Source: Mesorhizobium sp. RMAD-H1
GTDB lineage: Bacteria; Pseudomonadota; Alphaproteobacteria; Rhizobiales; Rhizobiaceae
Direction of reading: 5' to 3'
DNA length: 64,000 nucleotides
NCBI RefSeq assembly: GCF_014191375.1
Contig: NZ_JACHWN010000009.1
Location: 124,001 to 188,000 of the forward strand
Of the stretch, positions 1-7,677 are shown in pieces (position 1 is the first letter of the stretch; every line of letters begins with the position of its first letter). The notes under the pieces are model-generated. The model was given only the letters and a program-made list of their open reading frames with translations, was not told where the DNA came from and searched no databases. The position numbers and the translations under genes were made by a program.

Positions 1-141
1 TGCGCGCCGCATTACGGCATGGGCATGGTCGCGCTCATCGAGGTGGGGACGCCGGACAATCTCGAAGCAGCCAAGGCGGTGAAACATCCGGGCAAGGCAA
101 AAACCGTTTTTGCCGAGTTGCTGGGACAGGTCGCCAATTAA
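1..141 (+). CDS. C-terminal fragment of an unidentified protein
   Basis: An open frame enters from the window edge and ends at TAA 139–141, giving the last 46 residues of a protein. The tail reads like a compact cytosolic domain (HYGMGMVALIEVG near its start) and ends ELLGQVAN. I do not recognise the family from so short a piece. It runs towards ubiX, and a strong hairpin follows 27 bases after the stop. Confidence 0.6.
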   Translation, partial: CAPHYGMGMVALIEVGTPDNLEAAKAVKHPGKAKTVFAELLGQVAN

Positions 142-168
142 GAGGCAAGCGGCGTCGGCGCGAATTCC

Positions 169-207
169 GAAGCGGGTTTGCGCTGACGCAAGGAAAGAGC
201 CCGCTTC
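169..207. terminator. Nested hairpin after the first gene, with an inner TTGCG-N4-CGCAA palindrome
   Basis: An outer perfect 8-bp stem (GAAGCGGG 169–176, CCCGCTTC 200–207) encloses an inner TTGCG-CTGA-CGCAA palindrome at 178–191. Its position between convergent genes fits a terminator, though no U-run follows. The inner palindrome has the same half-sites as the element between ubiD and ubiT, so a CRP/FNR-type binding site is an alternative reading. Confidence 0.4.
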
Positions 208-391
208 CGGGTGAGGGTAATGCCAGAACGGCTCCGAGGCTCCGGCCGCATGCCGGTGCCGGACAGATCGGCAAAGAAAGTCCAATGACGGCGTTTCGCA
301 TCCCGCATCCCGCAGCAGTGCTGATCTCCAGCTTGCGCCTGTGATCTTGATGGATTTCGAGGGCTAAATTACCAGTCCTCGGACGCAGGAT

Positions 392-964
392 TTAACATCT
401 TCCCCCATCCCACGCCGTCGCTGTCGCCGGTGCGATATGAAGCAGATCGACGGCGCGGCGGGCGATCTGCCTGATGATTTCGTCAATGTCCCTGGGCTTC
501 AGGTAGAAGGCGGGGACGGGCGGCATGACGATGGCGCCCATCTCGGTCACCGCCGTCATCGTCCGCAGATGGCCCAGATGCAGCGGCGTCTCGCGGGCGA
601 TCAGAATGAGCGGGCGGCGCTCCTTCAGATGCACATCCGCCGCCCGCACCAGAAGATTATCGGACAGCGAGTGGGCGATGGCCGAGAGCGTGCGCATGGA
701 GCAGGGCGCGACGATCATGCCGTGGGTCGGGTTGGAGCCGGAGGCGATGGTTGCGCCGATATCGGCGGGATCGTGGCGGCGGATGGGCAGGGCGCTGATT
801 TCGGCGAGGGCGTGGGGGCCGAGTTCCTCGGCGATCGTGCGTTCGGCGGCGTTCGAGATGACGAGATCGACGGATGCGCCGAGATTGAGCAACGTCCAGA
901 CGATCTCGACCCCGATGGCCGCGCCAGAAGCGCCGCTGATGCCGACGACGATGCGGGCGGTCAT
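392..964 (-). CDS. ubiX: Flavin prenyltransferase UbiX
   Basis: 190 aa, normal for UbiX/Pad1. The N-terminal flavin-binding motif GISGASG is at residues 8–14. The VAPCSMRTLSAIA segment and the RETPLHLGHLRTM segment, which contribute to the dimethylallyl-phosphate and FMN sites in the family, are present. The enzyme makes prenylated FMN, the cofactor UbiD needs to decarboxylate the 4-hydroxybenzoate-derived ubiquinone precursor. It lies downstream of ubiD on the same strand, separated by 235 bp that hold a palindromic repeat, so the two are probably co-transcribed. No good Shine–Dalgarno precedes the ATG. Confidence 0.95.
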   Translation of the reverse strand: MTARIVVGISGASGAAIGVEIVWTLLNLGASVDLVISNAAERTIAEELGPHALAEISALPIRRHDPADIGATIASGSNPTHGMIVAPCSMRTLSAIAHSLSDNLLVRAADVHLKERRPLILIARETPLHLGHLRTMTAVTEMGAIVMPPVPAFYLKPRDIDEIIRQIARRAVDLLHIAPATATAWDGGRC

Positions 965-1011
965 TTGAGGCTCGGAGTGTTTCGGGCTTCAGAGGGAAAT
1001 GCCGGCGTGGG

Positions 1012-1190
1012 GGAACCCCCCTCTGTCCTGCCGGACATCTCCCCCGCAAGGGGGGAGATCACGCCTTCATCAATGTTCCGTGCCAATCGCAAACGTCGCA
1101 GAATGGGTGATGATCGTCGTGCAAGCCAATCTCCCCCCTTGCGGGGGAGATGCCCGGCAGGGCAGAGGGGGGTGCCTCGGAGGGCACCTT
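1012..1190. repeat. Inverted pair of GC-rich intergenic repeats between ubiD and ubiX
   Basis: Two arms of about 46 bp, roughly 1015–1060 and 1128–1173, are near-perfect reverse complements. Each arm itself contains the small hairpin CTCCCCC..GGGGGAG. This is the pattern of small palindromic intergenic elements common in Hyphomicrobiales. It occupies the spacer inside a same-strand gene pair and could shape mRNA stability between ubiD and ubiX. Confidence 0.75.
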
Positions 1191-1199
1191 GCGTTTCCA

Positions 1200-2699
1200 T
1201 CAAAATAGTAATGACCACAGCGCATCGACCTTCTTGATAACATCGGCAGACATAACAAGCGGCTTGCCCCATTCGCGTGTCGTCTCGCTGCCGATCTTGG
1301 TGGTGGCGTCGATGCCGAGCTTGCCGCCGAGGCCGGGTTCCGGCGAGGCGAAGTCGAGATAGTCGATGGGCGTGCGCTCCATCAGCATCAGATCGCGCGA
1401 CGGGTCGGCGCGGGTGGAGACGGCCCAGAGGATGTCCGCGCCGCTTCTCACATCGATGTCGTCATCGACGACGACAATGCCCTTGGTGTAGCTGAATTGC
1501 GGCAGCATGCCCCATAGCCCCGCCATCACCCGGCGCGCCTGGCCGGGATAGCGCTTCCTGATCGACACCACCGCCAGCCGGTAGGAGCAGGCGTCGGGCG
1601 GGAAGTGAATATCGGCGATTTCGGGCATCTGCTGGCGGATGAGCGGCACGGCGAGATGGTTCATCGCCTCGCCGATGACAGACGGCTCGTCGGGTGGCCG
1701 GCCGGTGAAGGTGGAGACATAGAGCGGGTTCTCGCGCGTTGTGATGGCCGTCACACGCATGATTGGGAAGCGCTCCACCTGGTTGTAATAGCCGGTATGG
1801 TCGCCATAAGGGCCTTCAGGGGCGGTTTGCGTCGCCGAGACCCAGCCTTCTATGACGATCTCGGCATCGGCAGGCGCCATCAGCGGCACGGTGACGGCAG
1901 GCGCAATGCGCGGGCGCTCGCCGCGAAGGAGGCCGGCAAAGCTCATCTCCGACAGGGTTTCGGGCAGCGGCAGCGTGGCGGCGAGCATGGTGGCGGGGTC
2001 CGCGCCGATGGCGATGGCAACGGGCATGTCCTCGCCGCGCTGGCTCCAGGCGCGGTGATGCGCCGCGCCGCCGCGATGCGCAAGCCAGCGCATGATGAGC
2101 CGGCCCCGGTCGAGCACCTGCAGGCGATAGACACCCATGTTGAGCCGGGCGACATCGGAGGCTTCCGTATCCGGTGGCCGGGTGATGACCTGCGGCCAGG
2201 TGATGAGCGGCGCGGGCTCGCCCGGCCAGCAGGTCTGGATCGGGAGATGGGTGAGATCGGCATCTGCTCCCCGGCGGACCACCGCCTGCACCGGTGGGCG
2301 CGCCACGGTTTGTGCGCGCGTCCGCAAGGCGGCCTTGAGCATGGGGAGCCGGTTCATGGCATCACGCAGGCCATTGACGGGTTGCGGTCCGCGCAGCGCG
2401 GCGAGCGCCTCGCCCAGCACGGGCAGGTTTTCAGGCGTGACGCCGAGGCCCGCGGCGACACGGCGGATCGTGCCGAAGAGATTGACCACCACGGGCATGG
2501 CCGCCTCATTGCCTTGCGCATCGGCCGGATGGTCGAACTGCAGGGCCGGCCCGCCGCGCTTCAAGACGCGGCGATGCACCTCGGTCATTTCGTGGACGAG
2601 CGAAACCGGCGTTTCGATGCGGGCGAGATCCTCCTCGCTCGCCAGGTGCTCGAGAAAGTCGCGCAGGCTTCTGAAAGGGGGCAGATCGCGGAAAGGCAT
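1200..2699 (-). CDS. ubiD: 4-hydroxy-3-polyprenylbenzoate decarboxylase UbiD
   Basis: 499 aa, matching the usual UbiD length of about 490–500. The start at 2699 is chosen because GAGGAG lies just upstream and the product begins MPFRDLPPFRSLRDFLEHL, the family N-terminus; an in-frame extension to 2816 would run through the divergent promoter. Conserved UbiD segments include EGPYGDHTGYYN and the C-terminal KIGSETTREWGKP. The enzyme removes the ring carboxylate during ubiquinone synthesis using prenyl-FMN made by UbiX, encoded just downstream. It is divergent from ubiT. Confidence 0.95.
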   Translation of the reverse strand: MPFRDLPPFRSLRDFLEHLASEEDLARIETPVSLVHEMTEVHRRVLKRGGPALQFDHPADAQGNEAAMPVVVNLFGTIRRVAAGLGVTPENLPVLGEALAALRGPQPVNGLRDAMNRLPMLKAALRTRAQTVARPPVQAVVRRGADADLTHLPIQTCWPGEPAPLITWPQVITRPPDTEASDVARLNMGVYRLQVLDRGRLIMRWLAHRGGAAHHRAWSQRGEDMPVAIAIGADPATMLAATLPLPETLSEMSFAGLLRGERPRIAPAVTVPLMAPADAEIVIEGWVSATQTAPEGPYGDHTGYYNQVERFPIMRVTAITTRENPLYVSTFTGRPPDEPSVIGEAMNHLAVPLIRQQMPEIADIHFPPDACSYRLAVVSIRKRYPGQARRVMAGLWGMLPQFSYTKGIVVVDDDIDVRSGADILWAVSTRADPSRDLMLMERTPIDYLDFASPEPGLGGKLGIDATTKIGSETTREWGKPLVMSADVIKKVDALWSLLF

Positions 2700-2743
2700 G
2701 GATTTCTCCTCAGGCGGGTTCCATGCCCGTCCCGCCCGTTCGA

Positions 2744-2767
2744 CGTCTTTGCGCTGGCGCAAAGACG
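2744..2767. promoter_or_regulatory. Perfect 11-bp inverted repeat between ubiD and ubiT; candidate CRP/FNR-family operator
   Basis: CGTCTTTGCGC (2744–2754) is followed by 2 nt and then its exact reverse complement GCGCAAAGACG (2757–2767). The core fits TTGC-N6-GCAA (2749–2762), within the TTG(A/C)-N6-(T/G)CAA pattern of FixK/FNR-like regulators. The 97-bp divergent promoter region serves ubiD and the ubiTUV genes, which are the genes of oxygen-independent ubiquinone synthesis. Control by oxygen or nitrogen oxides is inferred. Confidence 0.6.
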
Positions 2768-2796
2768 AAGGCGCTTTTCCCTGCTTTCTGCCCGTC

Positions 2797-3345
2797 ATGA
2801 CCGATAGATCCGCCAAGCCCGTCCTTCCCGGAGCGTTCCGGCTTCTTCTCGCGCCTCTGCCTCTCGCTCCCCTCCAATTTGCCCTTCAGCGGCTGGTGAC
2901 AAGCGTAGGGCAGCGCAACCCCGGCCTTTTCACCCGGCTCGGCAAGCAGGGGGAAAGGGTCTTCCTCGTCGACCCGACGGATATTCCCTTCGTTTTCCGG
3001 ATGATTCCCCGTCGCGATCAGCCGCGAATCACGGTGCTGCGCCGGGACGGCTTCGGCGCATGGGATGCGCGCATTGCCGGCACGCTCGCCGCGCTTCTCG
3101 GCATGATCCACGGCGCGGCGGACGGAGATGCGCTCTTCTTCTCCCGCGACGTCATCATCGAGGGCGACACGGAGGCGGTGCTGGCTTTGCGCAACGCGCT
3201 GGACGATGCCGAGATCGATCTCGTTGCGGAGATGGCGGCGATGTTCGGCGTGAGGGGAGAGGGGGTGGAGCGGATCGCCAGAAGCCTGGTGCCGGCGGCG
3301 TCCCGCCTGACCGGACTTACATTGACGCGTTGGGACAGGAGTTGA
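2797..3345 (+). CDS. ubiT: UbiT, SCP2-domain ubiquinone biosynthesis accessory factor
   Basis: 182 aa, starting at ATG 2797 (MTDRSAKPVLPG). The protein is a single SCP2 lipid-binding domain with the N-terminal hydrophobic segment LLAPLPLAPLQFALQRLV and the core LFFSRDVIIEGDTEAVLALRN typical of UbiT. In E. coli UbiT works with UbiU and UbiV in oxygen-independent ubiquinone synthesis, probably by presenting the isoprenoid intermediate. Here ubiU follows after 3 bp, so translation is probably coupled. Confidence 0.9.
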   Translation: MTDRSAKPVLPGAFRLLLAPLPLAPLQFALQRLVTSVGQRNPGLFTRLGKQGERVFLVDPTDIPFVFRMIPRRDQPRITVLRRDGFGAWDARIAGTLAALLGMIHGAADGDALFFSRDVIIEGDTEAVLALRNALDDAEIDLVAEMAAMFGVRGEGVERIARSLVPAASRLTGLTLTRWDRS

Positions 3346-3348
3346 GAC

Positions 3349-4344
3349 ATGCAGGAGACCCGAGACCTGGAACTCGTCTGCCCGGCGGGCACGCCCGCGG
3401 CGTTGCGCGCTGCCGTGGATGCCGGAGCGGACAGCGTCTATTGCGGGTTCAGCGACGAGACCAATGCGCGCAATTTTCCCGGCCTCAACTTCACGCCGGA
3501 AGAGCTCGTGGAGGGGGTGCGCTATGCCCATGCCGGCGGCGCGCGCGTTCTCGTCGCCATCAACACCTTCCCCCGGGCCGGCGCAGCCGATGTCTGGCAC
3601 CGGGCCATCGGCCATGCGGCGCGGGCAGGGGCGGACGCCGTCATCCTCGCTGATATCGGGCTGCTTGCCTATGCCAGGGAGAAGCATCCCGGCTTGAGAC
3701 GGCATCTCTCCGTGCAGGCCGCGGCGGCGAATGCCGATGCGATCCGCTTCTATGTGGAAGAGTTCGGCGTCAGACGGGTGGTGCTGCCGCGCGTGCTCAC
3801 CGTCGCGGAGATCGCGGCGATCAACCGGGAGGTGACTTGCGAGACGGAGGTCTTCGTGTTCGGCGGCCTGTGCGTGATGGCGGAGGGGCGGTGTTCGCTC
3901 TCCTCCTATGCCACCGGCAAGTCGCCCAACATGAACGGGGTGTGCTCGCCCGCGAGCCATGTGCAATACCGCGAGGAGGAGGGCGAGCTTGTCTCCCGGC
4001 TGGGCGAATTCACCATCGATCGTGTTCCCAGGCATGCTCCGGCACCCTATCCGACGCTCTGCAAGGGCTGTTTTTCTGCCGGCGATTACCGGGGGCATGT
4101 CTTTGAGGATCCGGTCAGTCTCGATGCAGCGACGCTCATCCCGCAGCTGCTGCAGGCCGGGGTCCGCGCGCTGAAGATCGAGGGGCGGCAGCGTAGCCGC
4201 TCCTATATCCGCGACGTGGTGGCAAGTTTCCGCCGGGCGGTCGATGTGCAGGCGGCGGGAGACCCCATTCCTGCCGGTGTGCTGCAGCATTTGAGCGAAG
4301 GCCAGACGACGACCGCCGGCGCCTATCGCAAGACATGGCGGTAA
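3349..4344 (+). CDS. ubiU: UbiU, U32-family subunit of the O2-independent ubiquinone hydroxylase
   Basis: 331 aa peptidase-U32-family protein. Cysteines at 175, 182, 199 and 238 keep the 7/17/39 spacing of the four [4Fe-4S] ligands described in E. coli UbiU. The surrounding motifs GGLCVMAEGRCSLSS, NGVCSPASHVQYR and LCKGCF are those of UbiU. It forms a heterodimer with UbiV that hydroxylates the quinone ring without oxygen. It sits between ubiT and ubiV in a tight operon. Confidence 0.95.
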   Translation: MQETRDLELVCPAGTPAALRAAVDAGADSVYCGFSDETNARNFPGLNFTPEELVEGVRYAHAGGARVLVAINTFPRAGAADVWHRAIGHAARAGADAVILADIGLLAYAREKHPGLRRHLSVQAAAANADAIRFYVEEFGVRRVVLPRVLTVAEIAAINREVTCETEVFVFGGLCVMAEGRCSLSSYATGKSPNMNGVCSPASHVQYREEEGELVSRLGEFTIDRVPRHAPAPYPTLCKGCFSAGDYRGHVFEDPVSLDAATLIPQLLQAGVRALKIEGRQRSRSYIRDVVASFRRAVDVQAAGDPIPAGVLQHLSEGQTTTAGAYRKTWR

Positions 4345-4373
4345 GCGGCGCGATGAGCAGGAAAGAAGACGAC

Positions 4374-5285
4374 ATGACGACGACACCCACTATCACGCTC
4401 GGGCCGTTGCTCTTCAACTGGAGCGCGGACCAGTGGAGCGATTACTACGCCCGCATCGCGGACGAGGCGCCGGTGGATCGCGTCTGCCTGGGGGAGGTCG
4501 TCTGTTCCAAGCGCCTGCCATTCTATATCGACCGGATACCCGAGGCCATCGAGCGGCTCGAGCGTGCGGGCAAGCAGGTGATCCTTTCCTCGCTGGCGCT
4601 CGTCACGCTGAAGCGCGAGCGGCAGATGTGTGTGGACCTTGCCGCCGATGACGGCATGGAAGTGGAGGTCAACGATTTGACCATGCTTGCGCACATGGAC
4701 CCCGGGCGGCATTTCACGGTGGGCCCGCTGGTGAACGTCTATAATGAAGGCACGCTTGCCTGGCTTGCGCAGCGCGGCGCCAGGCGGCTCTGCCTGCCTC
4801 CCGAACTGCCGCTTGCCTCCATCGAAATGCTCTCGCGGGCGGCCGCCGTAAACGACGTCGAGGCGGAGGTATGGGCCTTCGGCCGGGTGCCGCTCGCCAT
4901 CTCCGGGCGCTGCTATCACGCGCGGGTGCATGGCCTTGCCAAGGACAACTGCCAGTTCGTCTGCGGCAGGGATCCGGACGGGCTGGAGGTGGATACGCTG
5001 GACGGCGAAGCATTCCTCGCCGTCAATGGCGTACAGACGCTCTCCTCCACCTATTGCAGCCTGCTGGAAGATATCGGGCCGTTGCTCGCAGCCGGTGTGA
5101 CGTCATTCCGCCTCTCGCCGCATGGCGGCAAGATGGTTGCGGTGGCCGAGCTCTTCCGGCGCGTTCTCGATGCGCAAATGGACGGGCAGGAGGCTGGGCA
5201 CAGCCTTGCCGCCCTGCTGCCGGGCGCGGTGTTCTCGAACGGTTTTCTCAGAGGACGGTATGGCGCCGCTTATGAGCGGGCCTGA
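4374..5285 (+). CDS. ubiV: UbiV, U32-family partner of UbiU
   Basis: 303 aa from ATG 4374. Upstream in-frame ATGs at 4335 and 4353 are possible, but the family N-terminus (TLGPLLFNW) fits the 4374 start, which follows AGGAAAG. Cys180, Cys193 and Cys197, with Cys44 (or Cys38), match the [4Fe-4S] ligands of E. coli UbiV in number and C-terminal spacing. It is the UbiU partner in anaerobic ring hydroxylation and the last gene of ubiTUV. Confidence 0.94.
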   Translation: MTTTPTITLGPLLFNWSADQWSDYYARIADEAPVDRVCLGEVVCSKRLPFYIDRIPEAIERLERAGKQVILSSLALVTLKRERQMCVDLAADDGMEVEVNDLTMLAHMDPGRHFTVGPLVNVYNEGTLAWLAQRGARRLCLPPELPLASIEMLSRAAAVNDVEAEVWAFGRVPLAISGRCYHARVHGLAKDNCQFVCGRDPDGLEVDTLDGEAFLAVNGVQTLSSTYCSLLEDIGPLLAAGVTSFRLSPHGGKMVAVAELFRRVLDAQMDGQEAGHSLAALLPGAVFSNGFLRGRYGAAYERA

Positions 5286-5538
5286 GCGGAGGTCATTTCA
5301 GGTTTGCGCTGCTGTTGTGTGCAATCACGGCCTCATTCCTGGAGTGGAGGCCATTGCTGCATGCCGTTCAGGATCGTCACCGTGCGGGCATTCTGGCATA
5401 GACCACCACGAATTTGGCCGACCATCTCACGCGTAACAGGGACGCGCCCGGCGCGGTATAGCTTGGGATATTCCAACAGTTTTGCCGCCGCCTCTAAAAT
5501 GCCGCAAGTTGAGGAATTTTCGTGATAACGTCCCATTC

Positions 5539-6015
5539 ATGGCGACGGCTCATCTGATTCACGGCTATTTGGGATCCGGAAAAACTACATTTTCACGAGG
5601 CTTGGAGCATCAGACTCCCGCCATCCGCTTCACGCATGACGAGTGGATGCAGCGGCTCTATGGTAATGACCCGCCTGAACAACAATTTGCGGAATATGCC
5701 AAGCGCGTTTCCTCCCTTATGGAGGAATTATGGGTTCGATGTCTTCACATGAATGTGGATGTCATTCTCGACTTTGGATTTTGGTCGCGGGCGGAAAGAG
5801 ACCGTATTCGGTCGGTCATCACCGAGCTTGGGGCTGATTTCAGACTCTATCGTTTGACATGCCCCGACGAGATCGCATGGAAGCGCATTCAGGTTCGCAA
5901 TAACGCGCCGGATTGTAGTCTCTACATCGCGGCGAACACCTTCTCGGTGCTTAAAGCTCGTTTCGAGCCCCTTGATGAGGATGAGGCCAGGATCGAGATG
6001 CCGCAGAACTTTTGA
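5539..6015 (+). CDS. AAA_33-type P-loop ATPase/kinase
   Basis: 158 aa with an N-terminal Walker A GYLGSGKT (residues 9–16), a mid-protein DVILDFGFWSRAERDRIR segment and CPDEIAWKRIQVRN, as in zeta-toxin/chloramphenicol-phosphotransferase-like small P-loop kinases. The substrate is unknown. The start is ATG 5539; a longer frame begins at 5482, and no clear ribosome site decides between them. It is visibly AT-richer than the ubi genes and lies just left of the island attachment site beside an integrase relic, so it may belong to an older insertion. Confidence 0.7.
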   Translation: MATAHLIHGYLGSGKTTFSRGLEHQTPAIRFTHDEWMQRLYGNDPPEQQFAEYAKRVSSLMEELWVRCLHMNVDVILDFGFWSRAERDRIRSVITELGADFRLYRLTCPDEIAWKRIQVRNNAPDCSLYIAANTFSVLKARFEPLDEDEARIEMPQNF

Positions 6016-6019
6016 AACT

Positions 6020-6064
6020 GCAGGGCGAGTGGCAACTGCACCAGCTATCAGCGATGTCGGCTTG
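6020..6064 (+). pseudogene. Relic of the 3' end of a tyrosine-integrase gene next to attL
   Basis: In the frame that continues into the attachment core, this segment reads ATAPAISDVGLQVF. The same place in the intact integrase at the right end reads ATCVPVIRDVSLQVF. The differences are scattered substitutions rather than a break, as expected for a diverged homologous coding end. It suggests an earlier element used the same tRNA gene. Only about 15–20 codons are visible. Confidence 0.55.
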
Positions 6065-6127
6065 CAAGTCTTTGAAAGGATGGTGGGCGTGACAGGGATT
6101 GAACCTGTGACCCCTACGATGTCAACG
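6065..6127. repeat. attL: left copy of the 63-bp island attachment core
   Basis: This is a perfect 63-bp match to 29192–29254. It contains the 3' part of tRNA-Val (minus-strand sense), from the anticodon stem through the T arm and acceptor to the encoded CCA, plus 16 bp beyond it. The tRNA copy here lacks its 5' half and cannot be functional. It marks the left edge of the island. Confidence 0.95.
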
Positions 6128-6184
6128 CAAAGACTTCCAAGCAAAATCAACGACAAACGGTAGCAGGCTTCCGCAAATGTGTGC

Positions 6185-6216
6185 ACGCAACATCAATGGG
6201 TTAGCTGATGTTGCGT
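6185..6216. repeat. 11-bp inverted repeat over the start of the first island gene
   Basis: ACGCAACATCA (6185–6195) and its exact reverse complement TGATGTTGCGT (6206–6216) are separated by 10 nt. The right arm contains the ATG at 6208 of the HTH gene. A bound repressor, or the mRNA hairpin itself, would block expression. Confidence 0.6.
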
Positions 6217-6951
6217 ACCAACTGCGTTCTAGCAGAAAGCCACTTGAAAGGCCAGAGCGATCTCAAAGCCGATAAGACCGGAATATCTTCTCAGAGCGGG
6301 TCTGCCTCAGGAATTCGCATTCGTCGGAACTCCTTCAAAACCGGACGCTGTGAGGCGGTCTTCTGGCGGCGGACCTCGCGTCAAGATGTACAAACGATCG
6401 TCTTGGCGGCGAAACGCCTGGACCGGGCTCAGCGATCGCCGGGGAAGCGCAATGGCCCCCTGGGATCGGTGGCAATCGAGATACTGGAGCTTTTCGCGAA
6501 CCTCGTAAATTTCAAAACCGGCCGTCTTGAGCCCTCGATAGAGACCATTATGCGCTATTTGAAGCGCTCCAGAGATGCGGTCGTCCGAGCTCTCAGAGCG
6601 TTGCGAGCATATGGTTTCATTGACTGGTTGAGACGATATACACCCACTCTGCGGGAGGGGCGCGGCCCGCAGGTCCGGCAGGCAAGCAACGCATACCGTT
6701 TGATGCTTCCAGAACGCGCCAAGCGCTTTCTGGGGCGGTTCGCAACACCCTGTCCGTTGCCAGAAGATGCGGAGTATCAGCTTCAGGTTGGTGAAAGTGA
6801 GGTTCAAGCGCACAGGGCTAGCCTCAACGTGGAGCAAAGGGTGCTGTTCGATATTGGCGATACGCCGTTAGGGCACTCCCTCGCTCGGCTTGGAAAACTG
6901 ATCAAGGAACGTGAGTCCGCCAAGCAGAAGGAATTCCGTACTATTCTATAA
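6208..6951 (+). CDS. Winged helix-turn-helix protein, replication-initiator-like
   Basis: 247 aa. The centre (about residues 85–150) holds GSVAIEILELFANLVNFKTG followed by SIETIMRYLKRSRDAVVRALRALRAYGFIDW, an HTH_36/winged-helix pattern common in plasmid and integrative-element replication or regulatory proteins. The N-terminal 65 residues are basic and featureless. It is the first gene inside the left attachment site, where a replication or excision factor would be expected. The precise role is not identifiable. The chosen ATG lies in an inverted-repeat arm and has no clear Shine–Dalgarno. Confidence 0.6.
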   Translation: MLRTNCVLAESHLKGQSDLKADKTGISSQSGSASGIRIRRNSFKTGRCEAVFWRRTSRQDVQTIVLAAKRLDRAQRSPGKRNGPLGSVAIEILELFANLVNFKTGRLEPSIETIMRYLKRSRDAVVRALRALRAYGFIDWLRRYTPTLREGRGPQVRQASNAYRLMLPERAKRFLGRFATPCPLPEDAEYQLQVGESEVQAHRASLNVEQRVLFDIGDTPLGHSLARLGKLIKERESAKQKEFRTIL

Positions 6952-7152
6952 ACGTTAGTGCAGCCGCTCCTGGACCGATATGGTTTGGCACCTTCCGACT
7001 GCTATCCCCTGAGACATCAGGGCGATCCAGCTTGTTTTGGCTTTGCCTTTACGAGCTTCTGAAGCGCAAAGCTCCTCCCGCCGACACGCGCGCCCGTCAT
7101 AGCTCGCGCAGGGTTGACTATGATTAGGTGCCATACTATATGGCGACGTATG

Positions 7153-7677
7153 ATGACACTCGAGCAAAAGCACTTGGCTTTACTGGATGAGGCGCAACGC
7201 CGTGGATTATCCGAAATGGATAACATGCGGCTCTGCTTCGAAGTTTTGGCGCTGGCCAATGCGATCGACCGGGCTTGCGCTTCGCGCCTCGCACCACATC
7301 ACCTATCGGAAGGCAAATTCGTGCTGCTATTTTTGCTGCGCGATCGGCCGGAAGGGCTTGCGCCGCATGAACTGGCCGATCGGGCCGGGGTCACGCGTGC
7401 CACGATTACCGGTCTGCTTGATGGCTTGGAGCGCGACGGTTTTCTTGACCGGCATCGAGACAAGGAAGATCGGCGCAAGGTGTCCGTGCGCCTGACGGTG
7501 AAAGGGCAGGGGGTGGCGCGTGGTTTATTCGAGGAGCATAGCCAATGGATTGGCTCGCTCTTCGCGGGATTCAACCAGGACGAACGCGACGCGCTCAGCA
7601 CCCTGTTACGGCGGGTGTGGCGCAACATTGAGATTCCGGCGGAGGACAGCGCGGCCGTCGCTGCCCATTCTCTATGA
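7153..7677 (+). CDS. MarR-family transcriptional regulator
   Basis: 174 aa winged-helix regulator. The segment LAPHELADRAGVTRATITGLLDGLERDGFLDRH (helix-turn-helix) followed by KEDRRKVSVRLTVKGQ (wing) is diagnostic of MarR. ATGs at 7150 and 7153 are adjacent; a longer in-frame start at 7114 exists. It overlaps the next gene by 4 bp and so probably controls the three-gene cassette that follows. Confidence 0.85.
   Translation: MTLEQKHLALLDEAQRRGLSEMDNMRLCFEVLALANAIDRACASRLAPHHLSEGKFVLLFLLRDRPEGLAPHELADRAGVTRATITGLLDGLERDGFLDRHRDKEDRRKVSVRLTVKGQGVARGLFEEHSQWIGSLFAGFNQDERDALSTLLRRVWRNIEIPAEDSAAVAAHSL

Noticed and set aside
437..1237. Plus-strand frame antisense to ubiX
   Set aside because: ubiX on the minus strand is complete with its FMN motif; the opposite frame runs through the palindromic repeat and has no homologous features.
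6065..6127. A second tRNA-Val gene
   Set aside because: Only the 3' part is present; there is no D arm or 5' acceptor strand. It is an attachment-site copy.
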